Position numbers and translations under genes: made by a program. Positions 41,640 through 54,497 of a stretch of 64,000 bases of DNA are shown in pieces (position 1 is the stretch's first letter; every line of letters starts with the position of its first letter). The notes beneath the pieces were generated by a model. It saw only the letters and a program-made list of their open reading frames with translations. It did not search any database and was not told where the DNA came from. Location: contig JALMQS010000068.1 of NCBI GenBank assembly GCA_024734495.1, positions 2,775,501 through 2,839,500 of the forward strand. Direction: 5' to 3'. This DNA comes from Forficula auricularia (Eukaryota; Arthropoda; Insecta; Dermaptera; Forficulidae).

Positions 41640-44000
41640 TTGATTTTGGAGAAAAAATTCATTCTTTCTTTCACACTCATTTCTTTGCATTAAAATTTAT
41701 TTTTAAACAAATATTATTTCCACAGAAAATGTTTTAATAAAATTATGTCAATAATATCCATAAAACTACATTTGTTTAGGATATACGATTTGGAAACATT
41801 GAACCTAGTAAGAAAATTCAACAAACTTTTACTGTCATATTAGAGACAATTAAAGTAAATTCGTCAATTCGTTTATATCGATGATTTCTAAATACCTAAA
41901 ATTATTTCATGGCCCTATCTTTCCTAAATTTCTCAATATTCAAATACTTCTAGCTAGAAATGCGAAAATTATGGTATGTAGTAAGAATTTCGTTCACATT
42001 ATTATTTCTCTCTCTAAATTATAAAAGAAACAGATTAAGATTTTTCTTTTGAGAATTTTGAATAATTTATGTTAAGTAAACTTCAGACATAATTATTATT
42101 ATTATACTTTATTCTTGTGTGTAGGAGTTATTGTAAACGTCCAGATTGGTTCGAATCGATTCAAATTATATCTGTATTTATATTAGGCAAGGAGTTATTG
42201 TTTGTATTTAAATAAGAGTTATAAAAATAGCTCATTCAATTTCATTCTGCATGCTAGTTAAAGGAAACTGATCTTGCTTCGATATACTCTGTACATCACG
42301 TGTCTAATTGTGAAATTTTTATCAATTTTATATATCATAACATCATATTACACATAAAATTGTAATTTCTGTTCGGACTTGACGTTTGCATGCTTTTAGA
42401 GCGTAAGCATATTAACTAAGTAAAGAAAGGCAGACTGAAATCTAAAACCTCTGTCTAGAGTTATGTTCTTTTTATGATAGCGCTAAATACTGATATTGTT
42501 CTGGAATAATAATTTTTCTCTTCATGCGAAAAACTTTTCTTGAAAGAATGATGGTTTTAGCTTAAACATAATAAAAATCATCCATTTTTGTTTTTCAATA
42601 CATATTTCATCATTTTCAACATCAATTTCATCGACCAGCGAAGATTTATTGGGATTCTATGTTCTATCGCTTCCAACCTCTTCTTTATGGCCAGTGTAAT
42701 AAGAATTTCGGTATTTTTATCCTTAATTATTTTCAGAGAGTGTATACATTGTCTAGTGAAAGTATTCACAAACTCATTTGTGTTTAACTTGTCCGAATGA
42801 TTTAGTCAATATGTTTATTAACTAGTGAATGTATAGTGTATACAGTGACTAAGTTTACACTTTGACTGTAACATATATATGGCTACCTACATTACTTTAA
42901 AAAAAATTTGCTTCCTACCTCGAAAAATCTTCTGCTTACATGCATGAACTGAAAAATATAATTTTAGGATTTAAAATAAAACTAAGAATATCAGAAAGTA
43001 AATCATTAATTATTTTGAAGATAGATGCATTATAATCTGTCGTGATCATTATAACCTAGACTTAAACAGAGAATACTGAGTCTTTAAAATGAAGATAAGC
43101 ATCTCGCTCTTTTACGATTTATTTCTAATTTAGGTAATTATGCCATTTTTCGTAAGAGGAGTGCCTACTTATTTATCATTATTTGAATTCAAATGCACCC
43201 CTGTGTTGGTTTAAACATTATTTTATTTTGAAAGTTCAATTTAATAGTCCCCTACCACCCATTTCACTCCGTCAGTCACTCGAGTGATATAAATTAAGAA
43301 TATTTATTCAAATATAATATCATAATGAAAAAGAAACCACGCACTCTAGCAGGTTTTTCAGTTTCGCTTTATTTCTCTTTTATATTTCAAAAAAGAATAT
43401 CATGGGAGATTCATTTAATTGACTAGTTTACATATTTAATTAAATTATTCTAATATTATATGAAAATTATCTTAAAGAGTTAAAAGTTATTTTTAAGTTA
43501 TTTAAATTTTTTCATGTTTTTAATATTTAATTATATGGGAAATATATGAGAGAAAGAGAAATGTTTTTTCTTTTTTTTCCTATAGATTAAGATAATGATT
43601 TTTGAAATCAGAGCACTTATAACCCTGTTTATAATTTTTGGTTTAGAAAACAATTCTAAAATTGTTAGGATGAAACAATGACATTAGTATATATATATTT
43701 ATATTATTTCGCTGACATACGAATATTATATCATAAGTATTTCTTTTATTTTATTGAATTTTATTTCGAAAGAGTATTTTTATTCTTTTAATGGTATTGA
43801 TGCAAGATGTTGTGCCAAAAAGGTGTAACCCTTGTAGTCAGTGGTGGAAACATGCATCGAGAAAAGAAGAAGAATAGAAATGTATTTTTGAGATTGGGTC
43901 GGAGTCAAAAGTATCTGTAGATGAAGGCCTTCAAATACTACTGGTTATATTTATATCGCTGGAAAGTTGACTTATGTGGGAATATATAATACATAGTTCC
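41640..44000. other. AT-rich stretch, nothing recognised
   Basis: More than 2 kb without a recognisable repeat or gene; two overlapping short frames at 42578-42800 lie on opposite strands of the same sequence and show no family signature. Confidence 0.35.
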
Positions 44001-44004
44001 ATTC

Positions 44005-44810
44005 TCTAGAAGTCATAGAAATAACTAAGTTGACTAAAGAGTTTGTTCGGTTAGTATCTAATTTAATCGCGAATAGTTGCTTATTGATTGAAAATCGGAT
44101 GTGGTGGTATTATTTATTTTATCCCATCAGAGTAGACGGCATGGTAGTATCTATTAATCAACTCGTGTGGTCACCTCACGACTTTCACATTCTCACTTAT
44201 TTTAAATCAACGCGACAGTACTAATTTACACCCACTTCGCTTTATTTCAATCGGATTAAAATTTATACACGACTAATAACTGATGAGACTTGATAAGTAT
44301 ACCAATTTAAAAAAAAATCCTTAGAGCCGTTTTTGAGAAAAAATAAATAAATAAAAATCTTTCATGTAAATGCCAACTTCCGATTTTAACCAAAATATTG
44401 CTGTACTCTTTCTAGCCTATGTCGAGATTAAGTTTCGAATTTCGTAGCTCTGAGGCTTATGGTTGCGAAACGCAGGGGGGGGGGTACCATACGCACTGAC
44501 CAATCTGACCAATGGATTTCTGGCCCTTTTTGGCCTCTGGAGACCACAATATTTGGTTTTGTGTTTTAAATCCGGTTTCCAACTACATATTAAGGGCATC
44601 GATTCCTTCCACCTAGAAGTTACAAAATGAAATTAACTTTTTTCATCTCTGAGATAAAAGCTCTCAAAGTGTCAGGACCCAGACAGGCTATTATAGCAAT
44701 ACTTCACATTACTAAATTCTATAGATTATAAATGTGAAAGAGAGAGGACGGAGACAGTTCTGCAAAGGGCCAGTGAATCGAGAGCGCTAGTTAAAGCTGG
44801 ATCTTCTTTT
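44005..44810 (-). pseudogene. LINE (Jockey/CR1-like) 3' fragment, split by a 580-bp insertion
   Basis: 44008-44148 aligns with 32449-32612 (AAGTCATGGGGAT..., TTTTATCTCATCAGAGCA, GGTAGTATCTAT), and 44728-44810 aligns with the continuation (GGACGGAGACAGTTCTGCAA, CCAGTGAATCGAGAGCGC). About 580 bases of unrelated sequence (44149-44727) lie between, with TCTAT at both junctions. The coding sense is lost. Confidence 0.6.
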
Positions 44811-46065
44811 AGTCAAAAGTACGCTTCTGAATTGTAACCAGGGTGGCAAGAGACTCTACTCTTCATAAATGCTAGTCAAATTCGATATAGAAGCGAATTA
44901 TAGCATAATTAACTGATCAAGACCAACATCTGCCTATCAAATGACTAACTCATTTTTGAAATATATTAGAGGAACTAGGTTCGGTATAAAAATTCCCCAA
45001 ATCTGATATTACTATAACCAACACAAGAATATGAGTATGGGGAGACTATTTGTGAATAAGCCTAAATTTCATCAAAGTAATCAACAAAATATATGAGGAT
45101 TCATTCTTTGTAATGAAATATATAAGTTCATTTTTTATAATCAGTCATTGCGACCATCATTCATCCCCAAATTACCCGTAGATTATCATTAACGTTATAG
45201 ATTATTCAATTGGGAAACTTCTCTGCCTCGACTTTAATGATATGGTCGTAGCAATTTTGGTATTGGTAGAAGGTGGATGAAAGTTTCCCAAAACAACCTT
45301 TAGTAATGAAATGTAACTACTGACATTGAAACCCTGATATATACTTATAGGTCACAGGTTACTAATCGGCCATCTGGTTAAAAGCAATCGGAACCTGATG
45401 ACCGGAATCACCAAATTTATCAAAAAATTATCATTTATTTGAAGAAAAGTTTGATTTTTTCCAAAATGTTTATTTAAATTTCCAAATGCAAAAAATTTGA
45501 AAATTAGAAATAAAAATGTATATTAGAAGCTAGTGTGCGATTACATCTAATGAGCTGTTTGGCATAATCTTGTCTTAATAAGTTTCACCTTTGAGCTAAG
45601 TTTGTACTTTCTATTCCAAGCGGTTGTGCAGCCAAAAGATTCCTAAATCAACAAAATTTGTAAAGTTTTCACTTTGAATTGAAAAATTATGTTTGAAAGA
45701 GAAGCCATGCTGTGGAGCTAAAACAACTGAACAGCCAGCCACTAACATCTTCATAGCAAAGGTCAAAGGATATTAAACCAGAAGAATCGATGGATGACTG
45801 CGATGGGCCTGATTGAAGGGGCTTCCAGCCTCCAGCGTGGTCCATGATTAATGAATCGCACTCCTTTTTCCTATCTCTACATAGATGCTATCATTAATTT
45901 CTTCTTCAAAATACTAATATACCTTTAAAACGAGATCAAGTTTTTCAATTATATCTTCTTCGGTGGTCTGCGTGATTTCTTCAAATAAAGAAACATCTCG
46001 GATATTAATTTGTTTAAAATTTGTTGATTGACCAAACATTTATCAATTGATTTGATGATGTTTGA
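44811..46065. other. AT-rich stretch, nothing recognised
   Basis: A moderately GC-rich patch near 45770-45850 has no second copy. Nothing else. Confidence 0.35.
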
Positions 46066-46079
46066 TGGGTGTTGTACTT

Positions 46080-46263
46080 TTTTTTATAGCTTTTCTCAGG
46101 CATTAACCCTTAAGCTATTTTACTATACTATATATTAATTAATTTTTTCTCAATTATGTAGGGATCAGATTATAGCCTGATTGCAGCGAGTTGGGCTTGA
46201 ACCCGCGCTAGCTTTATTAGAAGGCATGTACCTACGTTATCCACTCGACCAACCTGACCCCCC
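46080..46263 (-). mobile_element. SINE family 2 (tRNA-derived, poly(A) tail), copy 1, with 13-base target duplication
   Basis: GGGTGTTGTACTT flanks both sides (46067-46079 and 46264-46276). On the minus strand a tRNA-like head of about 100 bases starts GGGTCAGGTTGGTCGAGTGG (A-box-like) and holds GGGTTCAAGCCC (B-box-like), closing with CTGATCCC, which pairs with the start. A body of about 75 bases follows and ends in a poly(A) tail. The same body and head are at 54498-54675. SINEs are copied by a partner LINE; the poly(A) tail points to a LINE of the type at 32.2 kb rather than RTE (inference). Confidence 0.85.
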
Positions 46264-46279
46264 GGGTGTTGTACTTATA

Positions 46280-47028
46280 TAAGTAAAGGAGTTGTAAAAC
46301 GTAGAAAAGTATTTATTTATTCAGAAAAATAATCCTTTTTATGCTCTTCTCGTAGATATTTCGATAACTTATTCGTATTCTCATCATTAAAGTTAGTGTT
46401 TAATAATACTATTTTTCTCCGAATTTCAACTCACTAACTAGCCCTGTGAGAACTAAATAACGATTCGATTTTGGAAATACAAATATTTCAGAACTAGAAC
46501 ATTCTTCCTTCAACCGTGTTCTTGAGTTATCTTCAGTGTCGGAAATCAGATCATGCTCGAAAATTATTTTTCTTCACACTTCAGACATTTCTCAAAACGA
46601 ATAAACAAAAAATTTGTCATTTTTGTATTTGTTTGGCTATATTCCTTCCCTGTACTAACGATAATATTGTGAATAGAATGAAAATGGAAACAAGACCTGG
46701 TACTCAATCTGACTAGTAACTAACTCACAAGCACCTTCATTGTAAATGTAAACGTAATTTACTTTGAGCCCCCAAGTCCTAAATAAGAACTACCATAGGA
46801 GGCTTAATGTAGTGTTTAAATTTCGACTCGGGTACTCTTTCCTCAAATTATATTATTTGGGATTTTTTTTTCTCAAGCTAGAAAGTTGAAACTTGGCGAA
46901 GCCTACAGTTTATTAATACAAATTCGAATGCCGAATTTTAACCCAGATATACAAGCTTTCTCTATAGGTATTGATATAACAATTTCATTTTTTTTCTAAT
47001 TTTTCTGCATTCTAAACTAAAACTATAA
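46280..47028. other. AT-rich stretch, nothing recognised
   Basis: No feature was supported. Confidence 0.35.
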
Positions 47029-47030
47029 AT

Positions 47031-47118
47031 AATATAAAGGGATTTTAGCAGAGTTTACTTGAGCCAGGGTAAGCGTAAACCCTGGAAAGTAATCTCTGCT
47101 AAAATTCGTTTATATTAA
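47031..47118. ncRNA. Pre-miRNA-like hairpin or very short foldback MITE
   Basis: The arms ATTTTAGCAGAG-TTTACTT and AAGTAATCTCTGCTAAAAT, then CCAGGGT / ACCCTGG, fold into one stem of nearly 40 bp with one mismatch, a small bulge and a 7-base loop (AAGCGTA). Outer pairing continues with AATATAAA / TTTATATT. Size and shape suit a microRNA precursor, but a tiny inverted-repeat transposon would look the same. No second copy was noticed in the window. Confidence 0.45.
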
Positions 47119-47119
47119 A

Positions 47120-49325
47120 TTAATCTTCCCTAGTTCCCTTAAAAACGGAAACGAATTTTCTACAACTTTTCGTTCTTGAGCTATTGTGAGTTCCGAACCC
47201 AGACAGACATATAGGAAAAATCATGCCTGAGATTAATTGTCTCCACATTTCAGACATTTCTAAAAATGATAGGTAAAAGAAAAAAATTGAAAAATAAAAT
47301 AAAGCGGAGCAGAGGCTTCAGTACAAAATATGGTGTCTAAAAGCCGGAACGATGAAACACGTCAATTTAATCACTCAACTTCAAAAAAATGATCTGTTTT
47401 CCTAAAATAAAAGAACATTTTTTCTTTATTTTACAGACAGGTCCACTTAATTTGACGATACGCCTATCTGAATAAATAGAAAGCGATTTCTATCTATAGA
47501 TGATCATCGAATGTAAAACTCTATAGTTAAACATTTTATTGTTTTATCATCTCATAAAATCAGAAACTACATGTTAAAATAATAGAAGAAATATGATTTA
47601 CTAGATTAGCAATTCTAAATACATCCGTAGTGCACGAATCATTCGCTTATTTGAGATCTCAACGTCATTAGTGTTACTATTCTTTTAATGATCATTCAAA
47701 ATTTTTATCTAATTATAGTACCTAATTAAATGTACTAATTTGACTTTATCTAAAAGAATCTTGACACTTATATAATATATATATACTAGTATATATACGT
47801 ATATCTTAGACAATATTTAATTAATTATTATCATTATTAATATTCAAAAGATTAATATCGAGATCAGAGCCATGGAGAAAAAAATCCGAGGCTCGGGGGG
47901 AGGGGGGGGGCGTCTAGGGGCCCCATGTTAAATAAATATATATAATCAAATCAAAAATAATAATATTATCCATAAAAATGTATTTTATTTAAAAGGTATT
48001 AGAATTAATCTCTATTAATTCGAAATTACAAAATTTTTTGAAGTAAAAAAAAAATTATTTTTATTAATTAGCGTATACGTTTTACGACTTAGAGGTGTAC
48101 TAAGAAGGATTTTTAAATTTCGAACTCTAAAGAGAGGAAAGAACCCCAAAATGATTTTCAAGAATATAAGATATCGATATGATTTTAGCTTTGAAAAGTG
48201 AAGCATTAAAATATAAAAAACCTATTTGAGTATTTTAATCTATTTTCCCTGAAAGGGGTAAATTTTTTAAATTTTTAGCATGTTCAATCTCCTGGATTTT
48301 TAAGTTTTAAGATTCAATCTTGGTACCTACATAGGTTTATCATTTAAATATTTCGAAAGTATTTTTTCATCTTTTTTCGAAATTTGATCTCTGGATCTAA
48401 AATTGGGGGATTTTTAATTTTAATTTTGGAGTCTTAAACACAAAAGGCTTCGAATTTTCAAGATTTTTAAGTTATGGATTTCAATCTATATCAATCAATA
48501 TTTGGGATAGGGTGTCGTTTTTAAAAAATACAAATTATAGACCTTTGGATCAAACTCAAAGCAAATTTTGTATACATAATCTGTGGGCTCCTAAGGGACT
48601 AAAAATGACAAAATATGACCTCTCAGAAATAGGGCAAATAAAAAGTGTCTGAATCTTGTATTCTCAAGAAATAATTTATTAGGTGAGTTTGACCTCTGTT
48701 TTTCATGGAGATTTCAATGCACTCATCTATCTGAAAAATGAAAGCTTAGAAAAGTAAATACGATTTTTTTTAAGATAATGTTTTAAATTATAGATAGTCG
48801 TATGGATATGGAAATTTTCTTTTAGAAGAGTTTCTCATAAATTTGACATTTTCAATTCTTTTGTCATTTAACGAATATTATTTCGAATTAGGGGAAATCC
48901 CTATTTAAAATGACATATTATGATAATTAAATTATTTTGAATACCTATATTGTTTAGGGTCACTAGGTGCTATTCGTTATTCATAAAAAACAAGTAAAAG
49001 TGAAGAGGAAACTTATACAAAAAAGAATGTCGCTCTTAGAGCTAAGAATGAGAGTAAATCTTTATCTCTTATTCTTTGTGGCATAGGTGGTCTCGTGTTG
49101 TCATTATCTCTGCATTATTTTCTGTCTTTAGTAACTTCTTCTTTGTTTCCATATTCTTTTGAATTTGGTGAGGTTATAGTGGTCTGAAAAATATAGAGTT
49201 TTAGAGTTTGAAATTGTTGATAAAGTGGAACATGAACTACCGTTGTCGTGTTTGAGTTCTAGTCGAGGTTCTAGTTAGCTTAAAGCTAATTCTTCTTTTT
49301 TACCTTAAAACTGAAGTTCTATTAA
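47120..49325. other. AT-rich stretch with a family A scrap
   Basis: 48535-48610 (AAACTCAAAGCAAATTTTGT, ATACATAATCTGTGGG) is an inverted fragment of family A. A short G-rich run lies at 47896-47911. Otherwise nothing recognised. Confidence 0.4.
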
Positions 49326-49330
49326 TTTTT

Positions 49331-49385
49331 AACCGACTTCAAAAAAGGAGGAGGTTCTCAATTCGACTGATTTTTTTTTTTTGTG
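49331..49385 (+). repeat. Short dispersed motif F
   Basis: AACCGACTTCAAAAAAGGAG continues with GAGGTTCTCAATTCGACTG and a T run. The same 45-base string occurs at 63005-63060, and its first 20 bases in the palindrome at 31.6-32.0 kb. Confidence 0.6.
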
Positions 49386-49794
49386 TTTATGTTATTGGAA
49401 AAAACCTTCGAGAAGAATCGACTTTCTTCTAAATCGCAATTTTATATTAGTATGGTAATGATGTTTCTGCTGCAAGAAATAGATGACCTATCTTAAGAGT
49501 ATTTTAATTTTAAAGTTTCTGGTGGAAATGGTTAGCAGCTATTCAATTGAGAGCTTCCCTGCTGGAAAAGAAGTTATTTATTCAAAATGAGCCAGGTAAT
49601 TCGGTAGACAAATTACTATTAATAATGATAAAATAAATTAAAAATTTGATTAAATCAAATAAAAAAAACATGTCTACACTTTGTTCACTTTCCGTTAACT
49701 CTATATCTTTTCAGGTAAAGACTACGGAACCCATGGACTCAATTAAAGTCACAAATTGTAGTATTCAATTAGGTTGAATATTAGCACGTGACAG

Positions 49795-50225
49795 TTTTGC
49801 CAAAAATTACATGGGGTCTCGTCGAGAGGCCAAAAAGTGCGATTTTTTCATTTAGTGCGTGCGGATGGATGGATGTATGGATGGATGTTATCGCTTTTTT
49901 GGCCCACGATTTTTTCCACACCGTTGCACCGATTGAAATGAAATTGAAAACCTACCATTAGTTTAACAAAATGAAGCGCTGATTAGTTTTTGGTACATAT
50001 CGGCCTACAAACATTAGTACTTTATTTCAGTACTTTTTTAGTTTTTTCTAAATATCTTGAAAATGACTTAACCAATTTTGATGAAATTTAATATCCTAAT
50101 TAAGTACCTTGGGGACCACAAAAAAGGTTAAATAAAGTTTTTAGTAAAATTATATTTTAAAGTACTTTACTCTAGAGTAAGATGGTACTTTTTAATTTTT
50201 TAAATTCTTTAAAATTTATTCATTT
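49795..50225 (+). repeat. Dispersed repeat family B, copy 3
   Basis: It matches 17555-17990 closely in the same orientation, from ATGGGGTCTCGTCGAGAGGC to AATTCTTTAAAATTTATTCA. Non-coding. Confidence 0.7.
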
Positions 50226-50344
50226 GAAAGTTTTAATATAGCTCATTTAGCCTTGCTTAAGTAAGAATGGATAGGCTTCTCTCTGTGAAATGCTAAAAAT
50301 TTGGGAGGAATTTTTATGAGTAACCATAACAACTGCGTTGTTTT

Positions 50345-51045
50345 CTTATCCGTTACCTTTGCTGAAGACAGAGAAATCGATTTTAAACCAAAAATAGCGA
50401 TTGATTCTCATCTAGTTCTTGAGGAATAATCATTCTATATTGGATTTTTGACGTTTCGGTTTTTATTAGTAACCATTGCTGAAGACATAGAGAAATCGAC
50501 TTTAAACCAAAAATAGCGATTGATTCTCATCTAGTACTTGAGGAATAATCATTCTATATTGGATTTTTGACGTTTCGGTTTTTATTAGTAACCATTGCTG
50601 AAGACATAGAGAAATCGACTTTAAACCAAAAATAGCGATTGATTCTCATCTAGTACTTGAGGAATAATCATTCTATATTGGATTTTTGACGTTTCGGTTT
50701 TTATTAGTAACCATTGCTGAAGACATGGAGGAATCGACTTAAAATAAAAAATAGCGATTGATTCTCATCTAATACTTGAGAAATATCCATTCTATATTGG
50801 ATTTTTGACGTTTCGGTTTTTATTAGTAACCATTGCTGAAGACATGGAGGAATCGACTTTAAACCAAAAATAGCGATTGATTCTCATCTAATACTTGAGG
50901 AATAATCCATTCTATATTGGATTTTTGACGTTTCGGTTTTTATTAGTAACCATTCCTGAAGACATAGAGAAATCAACTTAAAATCAAAAATAGCGATTGA
51001 TTCTCATCTAATACTTGAGGAATAACAATTCTACATTAGGTTTTT
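50345..51045 (+). repeat. Minisatellite, about six units of 119 bp
   Basis: GAAGACA marks unit starts at 50364, 50481, 50600, 50719, 50838 and 50958, giving steps of 117, 119, 119, 119 and 120. Each unit contains AAAAATAGCGATTGATTCTC and GACGTTTCGGTTTTTATTAG. Units differ by few substitutions; the last decays after 51030. Non-coding. Confidence 0.95.
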
Positions 51046-51589
51046 GTTTATATAATTTCCGGAGTCTTAAAGGAGAAACATATAATTAAGCTTAGAATTT
51101 GATAGCTTATATTTTTAAAATATATAGGTATATAAAAAAAAATAAACCTGCTAAAATTCTAAGTCCTTAGTAGTTCCGCTATATCAGTGTTTTTCAACCT
51201 TTTTCATGACTCGACCTCCTTAGTATGAAAAAAAATTCGCGTCCCCCTACCCCACTCTGAGAAGCCCGGCTCGTGACTTTGTGTGCAATTTTTCATTTTT
51301 TTAAAGTACAAAAAACATAAAAACAGTAAAAAGTATTAATTTATTATTTATTTTTATAAATCCTGATATAAATAAATAAATAAAAAATATTGCAATGGTC
51401 TTGCAGGTTGAACAAGAATTTATTTAAATAATTAATTAACATCTTATTTTTCTTCAGAATTAAGTTTACATTAAGGCAAGCTATTAGTCAAAGAACAAGG
51501 AAAACTGATGAGTTCCGAGAAAGCTAGACAAATGACCAGTGATTAAGAATTATGAGAGAGTATTGACTTCAGAGAGAGTGAGCGAGTGA

Positions 51590-52190
51590 ACAACACTTCT
51601 GCTTTAGAGTTGGATATACACACAAGGCAGGGAGTGCACAGAGAGCTCAAACTGTTTCTTACATATATACATACTACTTCTGCTTTGGAGTTAAACAGAT
51701 AAACACATACACATACTTCTATTCAAGTTCCGCAGTGAGTTGAACAGAGAATATACACTTCCTCTTATACATATATACATACATACTGCAGAGAGAGAGT
51801 TGAATACACACAGAGCTCAAACTGCTTCTTATACGAGAACACCCAGAGGAGAGTCTTCATCACATATATATATATACATACATATACATTCGGCGGAGTT
51901 GCACACACCTAAACACTTATTCATCTATAAAAAGGGAACATACAGCGAGCACACACACCCACGGCTCCTCTCCAGGCCTTCGCTTGCAATACACATACCA
52001 TAGCTGGACACCAATACCAGAGCTGGACACCAAAGAAGACATCTATACAATAGTCGAGCTCATTGTACAGTCACTGAATAAACATATCTCATTGTCTCTC
52101 GTTAACCGCTGGTCTGTATACAATTATTTATAGAATTAGTACCAGGAAGTCCATTTCCCTACATCCTTCACTCACCACATAAAATTTCAT
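51590..52190 (+). promoter_or_regulatory. LTR- or promoter-like segment
   Basis: Loosely repeated AGAGAGCTCAAACTG...CTTCTTA units (51640 and 51810) and ACTTCTGCTTTAGAGTT units (51594 and 51675) precede a TATA-like CTATAAAAAGGG (51925-51936). An AATAAA follows at 52077, about 150 bases downstream. The order enhancer repeats, TATA, AATAAA resembles the U3-R-U5 layout of an LTR. No second LTR, primer-binding site or gag/pol was found, so it would be a solo LTR if real. Confidence 0.35.
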
Positions 52191-52735
52191 TCTCCATTCT
52201 AGGGACGCGCCACTTGGATCGGACACTGAGGGATACACCCACCCCATCAACAAAAAAATAGCGAAGCAGATTAAATATTTCATACTTATCGATATTAATT
52301 TAACATTAACGTAATAAAATAAAGCCCAATTTCCCTAGTACATGAGTTACATTGCCCCCCCTCGCCCCTTGATAACCCCCACCCTCTCGTGATATATAAT
52401 TATTGAAAAATGTATTATAAACCAGTAAACCTTGCAGTGGGTAATAAGTATTTTGGATGTTGGTTTGTGATTGAAAATGGTGGTGGGTGTTTCTCAGGGT
52501 TTTCTCTCTTAGTGCTTTCTTTCTGAAATTGATTGAATTTAAAAATAATCTACGTTACTGAATGCAAGTTAAAAAGTGAATAAAAAAATGCAAATAAAAC
52601 AAAAGGAGGGATATGTAAGTTTTCAATAATAGTAAGTTTTTGTTTTGAGAATTGTTAAATTTATTTATGTGAATTTATTATTTTTTGCTTTGAGAATCAA
52701 TAATTGAATTGAACAGTATCAAATGTATTTATTAA

Positions 52736-52736
<1 letters not shown>

Positions 52737-52791
<55 letters not shown>
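52737..52791. repeat. (AT)n microsatellite
   Basis: About 27 perfect TA units. Confidence 0.95.
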
Positions 52792-52794
<3 letters not shown>

Positions 52795-53828
52795 ACGATA
52801 TTACACGCCTCGTGGACCAAAGGTATCGTATTATCCGTCCTTCCGTCAGCTGGACCCCGCTTATAATTCAGGCACCAATCTTGGGATTTCCAGATGCGCC
52901 TGTATGGAATTATCGGCGTCTGGCAGATTCGGCACGATGAAGTCCCAATTATTCCGTTGGCTTTCCTCCTGGTAGCGAGTTAGCACCAATTAATATATGC
53001 GTTGAGAAGTATGGAAAAAGTGATGATTTTTGCGAGCTTTGAGTGACGAGTGTATAATATCAAAATGTAGTATGTATGCCTCTCTCTCTCTATAGATCAA
53101 GTTAGATGTTTTTCTTCTATTCTCAAGTTCGAGAAACTCTCTGTAAGAGTCCAGAGTTGAGAAGCGCTCTGTCAGAGGCCAGAGTTGAGAATGTTTTGCG
53201 TTGTTTTTGTCTCGTCACAAAATCTATACTTCTCCATCGACTGCTCAATTTCAAATATTTAATTCTTTTTTTAAATCAAATTATAAATTGTATTGTTTTT
53301 CCACTGAAATTCAAACGGATTATTTAATAACTCTCTTTAAGACTCATTCAAACATGCAGTAATTCTCTCTTTCTATTTAAATTTAAATGTCAAGTTAATT
53401 TTAATATGAAATTTGTTAAATAAATTATATATTTAGACCAACTTATTTTAAAAGAACTTTTTATCGGATTTATTTAATTAATAAAATATATTGACGTGAA
53501 AATTTTAATAAAATCTAAAAAATGAAATATAAAAATATTATTTTAACCCTTATTCTCCAATTCGTCTCCTTTTGCAATTTCATTATACAATATACCGATG
53601 GGTATATTGTAGCCTACATAAAGTCAAGAGCCGGGCTGCCGCACCGCACCGGCCTGAGAGGCCTGGCTCGAGATGTGACTTTGTGTACAATTTTTCATTT
53701 TTTTTTATAGTAAAAAACAGATAAAAACAGTAAAAAAGTAATGATTTATTACTGAGGCTTCACGACCCCCTTGTAGAAGTTTCGCGACCCCCTCCAGGGG
53801 GTCGCGACCCTCAGGTTAAAAAACACTG

Positions 53829-54495
53829 CTCTATATATACCTATATATATAATCTCTAGTTAAACATCTTTTTTAATAAACTGTCTTTCTGTTCAATTTG
53901 AACATTTAAATACTTCATGAGTTTTCTTTTTATTTTCAATTTTAATATTTTTTAAAGAAACAATTTTGGTTATATACTAAATATTTTGGCTAGCAGGGGA
54001 TTGAATTTTTAACTAATATCTCATTACTTCATTAGTAATGCGGATGATATTTGTAATTAAATATCTCCTCAGGAAATCTCAGGAGGGGCGTAAAGTCTAA
54101 TCATTTGATCATCACGCAATATACATAATAAATAATAGAATACATCATTTAAATGTAGTGCTAATTATATTTGGTAATCATCTCCACTTTTCATATAATA
54201 GATGATCCTCTACATTCTACCTATATGTTGTAGAGGTATTAACAGTTTCAAAGATATCAGATTTAACGATGCTAAACAAAATTAATTGGATGTCTTATCC
54301 GAATAAAAAAAGAACATTAAAAAAACAACAACATGATCAAAGTACAATTTATTTAAAAGAGTATCAGTAAATTTGAAGAAAAAATATTTATTCACTTATT
54401 AACGTTTCGATAATAAGTTTTTCTTCAAAAGTTTTCAATAAATGTCATTTAAACCAACATTCAATTCCTTGTGGTATGTTGTATTTATTATTTCT
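53829..54495. other. AT-rich stretch, nothing recognised
   Basis: No feature was supported. Confidence 0.35.
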
Positions 54496-54497
54496 TG

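Larger units (their letters stand above)
51185..53828. mobile_element. Composite hAT structure (2.6 kb) with 7/8-base target duplication
   Basis: The left terminus CAGTGTTTTTCAACC and the right terminus GGTTAAAAAACACTG are inverted. CGCTATAT (51177-51184) and CTCTATAT (53829-53836) flank them. Inside, a stretch beginning GTGACTTTGTGTGCAATTTT (51269) is repeated from 53677, so two members of one MITE family bracket about 2.3 kb of other DNA, including promoter/LTR-like sequence, an (AT)n run and a GC-richer segment (52790-53000). No transposase. Confidence 0.6.

Noticed and set aside
50345..51045. CRISPR array
   Set aside because: The whole 119-bp unit is repeated without distinct spacers, in animal-type DNA.
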